Assembly (NCBI GenBank): GCA_947090235.1
Contig: CAMUNJ010000059.1
Span: forward strand, 1-5,294
Source: an uncultured Bacillota bacterium
Lineage (GTDB): Bacteria; Bacillota; Clostridia; Christensenellales; UBA1242
Length of the DNA stretch: 5,294 bases
Direction: 5' to 3'
Part shown: one piece after another, positions 1 through 4,564 of the stretch
Layout of the letters: every line of letters starts with the position of its first letter
How positions within the stretch are numbered: position 1 is the first letter of the stretch
Made by a program: the position numbers and the translations under genes
The notes under the pieces: model-generated
The model's input: only the letters and a program-made list of their open reading frames with translations
Told to the model about the DNA's origin: nothing
Databases searched by the model: none

Positions 1-891
1 TGTTCCTTTTGGATCTTTTTCATAGCCTGCCCCATCACCCATCCTGCCTGATGCATTAATTTTAGGTGCAATCTTAAAAGAAATATCTGTTGCAGAAGGT
101 TTTATAGTGCTTATTCCAAACTCTTTGAAAAGCATTTTTAACCCTTTAGGAAGATATTTATCTATAAGTTTTAGTCCTTCTGTAACAATAGTTCTATTTT
201 CACCAGTCAAAGGAACAATATCTGCAATAGTAGCGATAGCAGCAATAGGCAAAAATTCTCTAGCCTCAATCCTGCCCAAAAGAGCCTCGGCAATTTTATA
301 TGCCATTCCAGTTCCACAAAGTTCTCTATAAGGATATTCCTGCCCCTCAATCTTAGCATTCAAAACAATAGTATCTGGCAATACATCTGGAATTTCATGG
401 TGGTCTGTAACAACAATTTCTATCCCTTTTGTTTTAGCATAATCAACTTCTTTAGCACAAGAAATACCACAATCAACTGTTATAATCAAATTTGGTTGAT
501 AAAGATTATATATCTTATCAATAACATCATTTGTCAAACCATAACCATCAACATATCTATTAGGCAAATAGTAGTTTGCATTTATTCCAAGTTTTGCAAG
601 TGCTTTAATCATAATCGCTGTTGCACTAACCCCGTCCACATCATAATCACCAAACACCAGCACTTTATCGCCCATGGCTTTAGCAAGTTTAATCCTATCA
701 CAAAGGTCTTTCATACCTTTAAGTTTAAAAGGATCATGAAAGATGGTTGGGTTTAAAAATTCCTTAATCTCATCATCAGAAGAAACACCTCTAGATAAGA
801 TAAGTTCTGCCACACGAGGAGATAAATTAAACTTCTCTGCGACATAAGACACTTTTTCAGCGTCCTTATTAAAAAATTTTCTAAATATCAT
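1..891 (-). CDS. recJ: Single-stranded-DNA-specific exonuclease RecJ, N-terminal 297 residues (3' end outside window)
   Basis: RecJ degrades single-stranded DNA 5' to 3' in the cytoplasm during recombinational repair and mismatch repair. The visible part is the DHH phosphoesterase core. Seen: motif I GDYDVDG at residues 81-87 (metal-binding Asp82 and Asp84), VDCGI at 139-143, the DHH triad at 163-165, the RecJ-typical YPYRELCGTGMAYKI at 186-200, ADIVPL at 223-228, and PKINASGRMGD at 276-286, which matches the PRLNAAGRMGD block that separates RecJ from shorter DHH enzymes such as NrnA. The frame is open to base 1, so the DHHA1 and OB-fold regions of the usual 550+ residue protein lie outside the window. 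The ATG at 891-889 is preceded by AAGG 9 nt upstream and by a good promoter. The gene appears to start its own transcript, since a terminator separates it from the upstream gene. All visible catalytic residues are intact. The family call is very secure. Confidence 0.96.
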   Translation of the reverse strand, partial: MIFRKFFNKDAEKVSYVAEKFNLSPRVAELILSRGVSSDDEIKEFLNPTIFHDPFKLKGMKDLCDRIKLAKAMGDKVLVFGDYDVDGVSATAIMIKALAKLGINANYYLPNRYVDGYGLTNDVIDKIYNLYQPNLIITVDCGISCAKEVDYAKTKGIEIVVTDHHEIPDVLPDTIVLNAKIEGQEYPYRELCGTGMAYKIAEALLGRIEAREFLPIAAIATIADIVPLTGENRTIVTEGLKLIDKYLPKGLKMLFKEFGISTIKPSATDISFKIAPKINASGRMGDGAGYEKDPKGT

Positions 892-926
892 AGTAATAAA
901 CCTTAAAATAAATCTCTTATAATTTC

Positions 927-955
927 ATTATAGCCATTTTATTTTAAGAAAGCAA
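927..955 (-). promoter_or_regulatory. Sigma-A-type promoter for recJ
   Basis: On the minus strand TTGCTT (955-950) is followed after 17 bp by a perfect TATAAT (932-927). The expected start is near 920, giving a leader of about 29 nt that contains AAGG (904-901), 9 nt before the recJ ATG. The promoter lies just downstream of the terminator at 961-1002, which fits a fresh transcription start for recJ. Confidence 0.65.
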
Positions 956-960
956 ACAAA

Positions 961-1002
961 ATAAAAAATAAAATAAAAAACTATGAAATTAATCATAGTT
1001 TT
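961..1002 (-). terminator. Rho-independent terminator after the two-helix membrane protein gene
   Basis: A perfect 10-bp stem (977-986 paired with 993-1002, sequence AAAACTATGA) encloses a 6-nt loop. Read on the minus strand it is followed by a long T-rich tail at 976-961. It begins 21 nt after the stop codon of the 1631-1023 gene. The stem is AT-rich, so its strength is uncertain, but stem, tail and position all fit. Confidence 0.75.
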
Positions 1003-1022
1003 CAAAAACTTCCAAAGTAATG

Positions 1023-1631
1023 TTATAAAACATTTTCTTGATCTTCTTCCTCATTAGACTCTTTAAATATTGAAGTAATACACTCGCGTGCATAAAAACG
1101 ATGCTCAGAGGCCATAGTCAACCCACAATTTGAAGTATAATCAATAACTCTTAATATTCCTATGGTAACACTTAATATAGCGAGTTCTGTAGATATAACA
1201 AATATCGTAGCGTGACCAAATAATTCCCCATCATAATTAGTATTATTGGTTGATTCAAGATAACAATCCAAATTGTTACTTTCAGCAACTTCATTTTCAT
1301 ATTTATTTTTACTAATTTCTAAATCATCCTTTGAAATTTCACCATTTTCAAACTTCTTTAAATCTTCTGCAACAGTTTGAGAATAGTAATTTTGTAATCT
1401 TTCATCTTCTGCTATTCTATAAATTTTGTAATCTTCTGAATTCTTTATTCTGCTATAAATATCTTTTCTGTATGATTCTGACCAAACAAATCCACCTACA
1501 GCAGCGGCTAAAGAAATTGTTCCAACTGAAGAAAGTGCAAAATATCCAATTGCTGCAAAAACTTTGCCAACATTTTTTATAAATGGTTTGCTTTTAGCAA
1601 TTTTTAAAGCCTTTTTTATATTCTTTATCAT
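1023..1631 (-). CDS. Unrecognised protein with two membrane helices (202 aa)
   Basis: I do not recognise a family. The sequence shows a basic N-terminus (MIKNIKKALKIAKSKP), a first hydrophobic segment at about residues 23-50, a highly charged, probably helical middle region at about 51-139 rich in Glu, Lys and Asn, a second hydrophobic segment at about 140-165, and an acidic tail ending EEEDQENVL. By the positive-inside rule both ends would be cytoplasmic and the charged loop outside; this topology is inference. The frame is open upstream to an ATG at 1703, but that longer start would run through the -35 and -10 elements and a terminator. I chose the ATG at 1631-1629, which has GTGAGG (1645-1640) with an 8-nt spacer and sits 16 nt after the predicted transcription start. 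The gene has its own near-perfect promoter and its own terminator, so it appears monocistronic. Its layout faintly recalls small phage or chromosomal membrane proteins of unknown function, but I would not assign one. Confidence 0.85.
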   Translation of the reverse strand: MIKNIKKALKIAKSKPFIKNVGKVFAAIGYFALSSVGTISLAAAVGGFVWSESYRKDIYSRIKNSEDYKIYRIAEDERLQNYYSQTVAEDLKKFENGEISKDDLEISKNKYENEVAESNNLDCYLESTNNTNYDGELFGHATIFVISTELAILSVTIGILRVIDYTSNCGLTMASEHRFYARECITSIFKESNEEEDQENVL

Positions 1632-1639
1632 AATTAAAA

Positions 1640-1645
1640 CCTCAC
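1640..1645 (-). promoter_or_regulatory. Ribosome binding site that fixes the start at 1631
   Basis: GTGAGG, 8 nt before the ATG at 1631-1629. It decides between this start and an upstream in-frame ATG at 1703, which has no such site and lies upstream of the promoter. Confidence 0.75.
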
Positions 1646-1653
1646 TCTGGTTT

Positions 1654-1682
1654 ATTATAACATAATTATACCTTTTTGTCAA
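1654..1682 (-). promoter_or_regulatory. Full-consensus sigma-A promoter with extended -10
   Basis: On the minus strand a perfect TTGACA (1682-1677) is followed by a 17-bp spacer and a perfect TATAAT (1659-1654). The -10 is preceded by TGT (1662-1660), the extended -10 motif. A second TATAAT lies inside the spacer at 1670-1665, 11 bp upstream, without a matching -35. The predicted start near 1647 gives a 16-nt leader containing GTGAGG. Confidence 0.9.
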
Positions 1683-1685
1683 TAT

Positions 1686-1708
1686 AAAAAATGGCAATGC
1701 CATTTTTT
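1686..1708 (-). terminator. Terminator after the lytic transglycosylase gene
   Basis: Stem of 10 bp (1686-1695 paired with 1699-1708, minus-strand AAAAAATGGC) with loop ATT and a T run closing the descending arm. The hairpin begins within the TAA stop codon (1709-1707) of the transglycosylase gene. A-runs on one flank and T-runs on the other could let it work in both directions, although no converging gene is present. Its central 13 bp are identical to those of the terminator at 2284-2308. Confidence 0.75.
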
Positions 1709-2249
1709 AAATCTTATATCTACTTGAATAATGCCTTAAATTCTTTTTAACTTTATTTAAATATTCACTAGTTTCTTTATAAGGTATTTTATCTAGTTTT
1801 ACCCCATCTTTTGAATACTCCTCATTAGATAGCCAAGATTTAACCTTAGTTGGCCCTGCATTATAAGCACAAATTACCGAATCTAAATTCTTAAAAGAGG
1901 AGGTTAAAATTTGTAGATATTGGCTGCCAAGTTTGATACTTGTGTTTTCATCTTTTAAATTTACATTATTAAAATCTATCCCATTTTTACTGCAAATCCA
2001 CTCTGCCGTTTGAGGCATAATTTGCATAAGTCCAACTGCACCTTTGCTGGACACGATTTCTTTTCTAAAACCCGACTCAACATTGATTACACTTGCAATT
2101 AATGCTGGTGAAATATTGTTTTCTTGTGCGTTTTCAATGATTTGATTTTGATATTTCATAGGATAAAAATAATTGCTAAAACAGCCAATGCAAAAAGTTA
2201 GCATAATCGTCAATAATCCTAAAGATGTTAAAGTTAAAAATGTTCTCAT
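1707..2249 (-). CDS. Membrane-anchored lytic transglycosylase, GH23 (SLT) family (180 aa)
   Basis: The enzyme would cleave the MurNAc-GlcNAc bond of peptidoglycan to form 1,6-anhydro ends, acting outside the membrane in wall growth, separation or machine insertion. Seen: an N-terminal hydrophobic anchor or signal at about residues 3-23, then a compact SLT domain. The catalytic Glu is in VESGF (Glu58), followed by the family motifs GAVGLMQIMPQTAEW (70-84), AYNAGP (128-133) and the C-terminal YLNKV block (163-167). The length matches small single-domain clostridial transglycosylases that follow a YP.KY anchor junction. The anchor ends CIGC (20-23), which only partly resembles a lipobox because Cys replaces Leu/Val/Ile at -3. 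The ATG at 2249 has no Shine-Dalgarno sequence; an in-frame stop lies just upstream, so the gene cannot extend far. It follows the DivIVA-like gene after a terminator and may have its own promoter. Activity is very likely; the precise role is unknown. Confidence 0.93.
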   Translation of the reverse strand: MRTFLTLTSLGLLTIMLTFCIGCFSNYFYPMKYQNQIIENAQENNISPALIASVINVESGFRKEIVSSKGAVGLMQIMPQTAEWICSKNGIDFNNVNLKDENTSIKLGSQYLQILTSSFKNLDSVICAYNAGPTKVKSWLSNEEYSKDGVKLDKIPYKETSEYLNKVKKNLRHYSSRYKI

Positions 2250-2269
2250 AATAATATTTTATGAAGAAA

Positions 2270-2296
2270 TTTATAACATATACAAAAAGATGGCAA
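2270..2296 (-). promoter_or_regulatory. Candidate promoter for the lytic transglycosylase, overlapping a terminator
   Basis: On the minus strand TATAAA (2275-2270) is preceded by TGT (2278-2276), an extended -10. TTGCCA (2296-2291), five of six matches to the -35 consensus, lies 15 bp upstream, within the loop and descending arm of the preceding terminator. The short spacer weakens the call, but an extended -10 can compensate. The expected leader is about 14 nt. Confidence 0.4.
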
Positions 2297-2308
2297 TGCC
2301 ATCTTTTT
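2284..2308 (-). terminator. Terminator after the DivIVA-domain gene
   Basis: Stem of 11 bp (2284-2294 paired with 2298-2308, minus-strand AAAAAGATGGC) with loop ATT. The T run lies mostly within the descending arm, followed by G, so release may be incomplete and allow read-through into the transglycosylase gene. It starts inside the TAA stop codon at 2310-2308. Confidence 0.7.
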
Positions 2309-3045
2309 TATTCGTTATCGTCGCCATTATAAAAATCAAACGCCTTCATAATTTCAGCAAGATCGTCTTTTGGATTGATTGCTTCGCGAAGGTCGAAACC
2401 TGAAGATTGTTGATTTTCTGTCTTCTTATTTTCTTGAGGTGCGGTCGCTAAAAACTTGTCAGCCAAAGTAGAATAATCATCACCCTCTTCTAATTGCAAG
2501 TCTGTGACAGGTCTAATTTGATTTTTCCTTTCATCAGCCCTAGAGATTTTAACCTCTCTTGGATTATCTTGAGATTTTTTATAACCTTGCATTTTGTTTA
2601 GTAACATTCTCATGCTGTCGTTTTCGGTGTTTGCCTTGCTTGTTAAATCCTCGCTTTCTATTTCAATATTGTTGACAATAGTATTTAAAGCCTCTTTGAC
2701 TTTCATAAGCGAAGAATTGCTTTCTATTCCACGATATTGTAGTGATAGTTCTTTGATAACAAGCAAAAATTCTTGATAAATCATGTTTAGTTGTTCTCGT
2801 CGAAGTGCGGTAATATTTTTGCTTCCCTCATCTTGATATCTTCTAAAAGCATCAAGAGCCGACATAATGTTTTTTTCGCGATTTTCAAGTTCTAAACTTT
2901 TTTTTCTAAAATCAAGGAGTTTGTTTTCGCTTTCCAAAACTTTCAACTTTTCTTCCATAAGTTTAGCCTCATATTCGGCTTTAAGTTTTGCAATATATTT
3001 GTCAACTTCTTGAATTGAATATCCATTTTGTTCAAATGAAAACAT
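2308..3045 (-). CDS. DivIVA-domain coiled-coil protein (245 aa)
   Basis: DivIVA-family proteins bind curved membrane at poles and septa and recruit partners for division, wall growth or chromosome anchoring. Seen: a short N-terminal DivIVA-type box FSFEQNGYSIQEVDKYIAKL (residues 2-21) with the conserved GY...EVD..I pattern, a strongly predicted coiled coil at about 17-65 rich in Glu, Lys and Leu, a second helical region at about 70-150, a polar and probably disordered linker at about 155-215, and a C-terminal motif FDLREAINPKDDLAEIMKAF (217-236) that looks like a partner-binding peptide. The protein begins where Bacillus DivIVA residue 13 would align, so the usual N-terminal turn is missing. 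The ATG has AAAGGAG 8 nt upstream, and the gene follows the membrane-protein gene by 21 bp, so the two are surely co-transcribed. It could be a gpsB- or sepIVA-like relative rather than true DivIVA; I give no symbol. Confidence 0.85.
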   Translation of the reverse strand: MFSFEQNGYSIQEVDKYIAKLKAEYEAKLMEEKLKVLESENKLLDFRKKSLELENREKNIMSALDAFRRYQDEGSKNITALRREQLNMIYQEFLLVIKELSLQYRGIESNSSLMKVKEALNTIVNNIEIESEDLTSKANTENDSMRMLLNKMQGYKKSQDNPREVKISRADERKNQIRPVTDLQLEEGDDYSTLADKFLATAPQENKKTENQQSSGFDLREAINPKDDLAEIMKAFDFYNGDDNE

Positions 3046-3053
3046 GATAAAAA

Positions 3054-3060
3054 CTCCTTT
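3054..3060 (-). promoter_or_regulatory. Strong ribosome binding site of the DivIVA-domain gene
   Basis: AAAGGAG with an 8-nt spacer to the ATG at 3045-3043. It fills the 21-bp gap after the upstream gene and is the best Shine-Dalgarno match in the window, suggesting high translation of this operon member. Confidence 0.8.
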
Positions 3061-3066
3061 TATGTT

Positions 3067-3582
3067 TTATGCCTTGTTTTTCTTGTTTGAAAGAATATTG
3101 AGTAGCGTATAAATCAATATAAATAATAACACACCTGTCAATAATAAAGCAAGAAAAATTCCAAGTGATATAAATTTAATTTTAACAAAAAGCCAACTTA
3201 AATCTACGAAATATAGCAAAAAAGCAAGATAAAGTTGAAATTTTTGATTAAAAAATACAAAAGTAAAATATGAAGCACAAGCAAAAGCCAAGATATAATA
3301 AACTGATTGGAAATAAACATTGCCAGAAAAAGTTGTATAAAAACCAATTCCCCCAATCATTAAAAGTAAAACTCCAAAATAAAAACAAGAATCAAATCTA
3401 AATAAGATTCCTTTTACAAATTGAAACAACCCACACGCTAAACAAAATATAAAAAACCAAAGAAAATATAAATCAAAAACAAAAATACTAACTAAACTTG
3501 TTGATAAAAAAGTAGCAATAAGCAAAATCAATAAACTTAAAAGTATATAACTTTTCTTTACGCCTAAAATTCTTCCACGCAT
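3067..3582 (-). CDS. Unrecognised polytopic membrane protein (171 aa)
   Basis: I do not recognise the family. The protein is almost wholly hydrophobic, with about six membrane segments near residues 12-34, 36-59, 66-84, 91-111, 116-133 and 136-163, a basic start (MRGRILGVKK) and a basic end (LSNKKNKA), suggesting both termini are cytoplasmic. It is rich in Phe, Leu and Tyr and has no conserved polar motif inside the helices that would suggest an enzyme or transporter. The open frame extends to 3693, but that extension is a Lys-rich shadow of the lgt 3' end and crosses the lgt terminator, so I chose the ATG at 3582-3580. Only GTGGA, about 11 nt upstream, resembles a ribosome binding site. The gene lies between lgt and the DivIVA-domain gene, and a 21-bp gap to the latter points to one transcript. 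A role in envelope biogenesis is inferred from position only. Confidence 0.8.
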   Translation of the reverse strand: MRGRILGVKKSYILLSLLILLIATFLSTSLVSIFVFDLYFLWFFIFCLACGLFQFVKGILFRFDSCFYFGVLLLMIGGIGFYTTFSGNVYFQSVYYILAFACASYFTFVFFNQKFQLYLAFLLYFVDLSWLFVKIKFISLGIFLALLLTGVLLFILIYTLLNILSNKKNKA

Positions 3583-3601
3583 AGATTTATTATTCCACAA
3601 A

Positions 3602-3625
3602 AAAGAGTAGTTTAAACTACTCTTT
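3602..3625 (-). terminator. Hairpin at the end of lgt (terminator or attenuator)
   Basis: A perfect 24-nt palindrome gives a 10-bp stem (3602-3611 with 3616-3625, AAAGAGTAGT) and loop TTAA. On the minus strand the descending arm runs into six T's. It covers the lgt stop codon TAG (3619-3617) and ends 19 nt before the next ATG. With no strong promoter after it, it probably lowers rather than stops expression of the downstream genes. Confidence 0.7.
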
Positions 3626-4522
3626 CTTTTTTTGTTTATTTTTAGTATTTTTATTTTCTTTAACTTTGTAAATTTTGTTTTCTTTCTTCTCAATTTCTAC
3701 AATTTGATTGTCTGTGTTTAAAGAAATTTCGCGAATAGTTTCGCCCTCTCCCAAATTTGGATAATGACCTTGCTTGATAAAATAAAATATCAAAATTCCA
3801 AGTCCAACAACTATCAAAATTATACTTAGAAGTTGAGAAACCTTTATCGCTCCAATATATAAACTATCACCTCGTAACCCTTCAATCCATGCCCTGCCTA
3901 TGCCGTAAATAATAAGATAACTAGCACTTATTGCTCCGCGTTGACGAATTTTGAAAACTCTAAGCAAAAGCATTAATATAATAAAACCTAACAAATTCCA
4001 AATACTCTCGTAAAAGAAAGTTGCAAGATGCCACTTGCCGTCACTCATAAAAACCGAGAGTGGAAACCATGTCAATCCAGGATCTGTAACTTCTATGCCA
4101 TAACAGCAATGAGAAAAATAACATCCAATTCGACCAATTGCTTGCCCCAAAATTATAGAAGGAACAATTATATCTGCAACATCAAAAAAGTTCTTTTTGT
4201 GTATTAAACAATAAAGTAAAAGCCCAATCGCTCCACCAATAATACTTCCGTAAACCGCAAGACCACCATCCCAAATTCTAAAGAATTCTAAAAATGAATA
4301 ACTTTCTGGCGAAAAAATACAATAATAAGCCCTTGCACCTATTATGGCGATTGGCAAAATATAACAAGCAGCAACAATTAAATCGTCAGACCTCAATCCT
4401 CGCCACTTTGCATTTTTGCAAGCGATAAAAACACCTAACGCCATAGCACAAGCGATAAGTAAACCATAGTAAGTTATTTTTAATCCAAAAAATAAAAAAT
4501 GACTTTCAAAAAATCCAAACAT
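3617..4522 (-). CDS. lgt: Prolipoprotein diacylglyceryl transferase Lgt (301 aa)
   Basis: Lgt moves a diacylglyceryl group from phosphatidylglycerol to the lipobox Cys of prolipoproteins in the cytoplasmic membrane, the first step of lipoprotein maturation. Seen: several hydrophobic segments and the family landmarks in order: TYYGLLIA (17-24), IWDGGLAVYGSIIGG (83-97), GQAIGRIGCYFSHCCYG (126-142), FFYESIWNLLGF (169-180) and YGIGRAWIEGLRGDSL (206-221). Residues matching E. coli Arg143, Gly154, Tyr235, Arg239 and Glu243 are present as Arg131, Gly142, Tyr206, Arg210 and Glu214, by my recalled alignment. The positions of Asn146 and Glu151 are Cys134 and Cys139. The protein ends in a soluble, Lys-rich tail (about 250-301) longer than usual. 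The ATG has no Shine-Dalgarno sequence and lies exactly where the -10 box predicts transcription to start. The gene follows the GLUG protein gene and precedes two probable envelope genes. Confidence 0.95.
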   Translation of the reverse strand: MFGFFESHFLFFGLKITYYGLLIACAMALGVFIACKNAKWRGLRSDDLIVAACYILPIAIIGARAYYCIFSPESYSFLEFFRIWDGGLAVYGSIIGGAIGLLLYCLIHKKNFFDVADIIVPSIILGQAIGRIGCYFSHCCYGIEVTDPGLTWFPLSVFMSDGKWHLATFFYESIWNLLGFIILMLLLRVFKIRQRGAISASYLIIYGIGRAWIEGLRGDSLYIGAIKVSQLLSIILIVVGLGILIFYFIKQGHYPNLGEGETIREISLNTDNQIVEIEKKENKIYKVKENKNTKNKQKKKE

Positions 4523-4548
4523 ATGTATATTGTATACAAGTTTGGATT
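4508..4548 (-). terminator. Terminator of the GLUG protein gene, spanning the lgt start codon
   Basis: An outer 9-bp stem AATCCAAAC/GTTTGGATT (4548-4540 with 4520-4512) encloses an inner 6-bp stem (4538-4533 with 4529-4524, loop CAA on the minus strand). On the minus strand it is followed by a run of T's (six counting two in the stem) ending at 4508. It starts 16 nt after the stop codon of the upstream gene. The descending arm overlaps the first codons of lgt. Confidence 0.75.
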
Positions 4549-4558
4549 AAAAAGTCAA
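4529..4558 (-). promoter_or_regulatory. Candidate lgt promoter nested inside the terminator
   Basis: On the minus strand TTGACT (4558-4553, five of six) is followed by an 18-bp spacer and TACAAT (4534-4529, five of six). A -10 ending at 4529 places +1 at 4522, the A of the lgt ATG. An alternative -10, TATACA (4536-4531) with a 16-bp spacer, would put the start only 2 nt upstream. Either way the message would be leaderless, which agrees with the lack of a Shine-Dalgarno sequence. Confidence 0.55.
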
Positions 4559-4564
4559 ATATTT

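Noticed and set aside
107..756. Plus-strand open frames of 74 and 119 codons (107-331, 397-756)
   Set aside because: They lie antisense to recJ, whose minus-strand frame carries all the RecJ motifs; their translations show no family features and no ribosome binding sites were found.
892..1022. Longest gap between genes as a site for a small RNA or riboswitch
   Set aside because: Its content is accounted for by the terminator of one gene and the promoter plus short leader of recJ; the remaining bases are A/T runs with no further structure that I can see.
1331..1582. Plus-strand open frame of 83 codons
   Set aside because: It is antisense to the two-helix membrane protein gene, with low-complexity Leu/Phe/Gln composition typical of a shadow of Lys/Glu codons.
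1632..1703. N-terminal extension of the two-helix protein to an ATG at 1703
   Set aside because: The extension would cover the -35, the -10 and part of a terminator, and the 1631 start has a proper ribosome binding site.
2173..2776. Plus-strand open frames at 2173-2403 and 2594-2776
   Set aside because: The first crosses a terminator, a promoter and parts of two minus-strand genes; the second is antisense to the DivIVA-domain gene. Neither has supporting signals.
3602..3625. Perfect 24-nt palindrome as a protein-binding operator or attachment site
   Set aside because: Its position over the lgt stop codon with a following T run is explained more simply by a hairpin terminator, and no duplicate copy is in the window.
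3583..3693. N-terminal extension of the six-helix protein to 3693
   Set aside because: The Lys-rich extension is a second-frame reading of the A-rich lgt 3' end and crosses the lgt hairpin; the ATG at 3582 gives a normal membrane-protein start.
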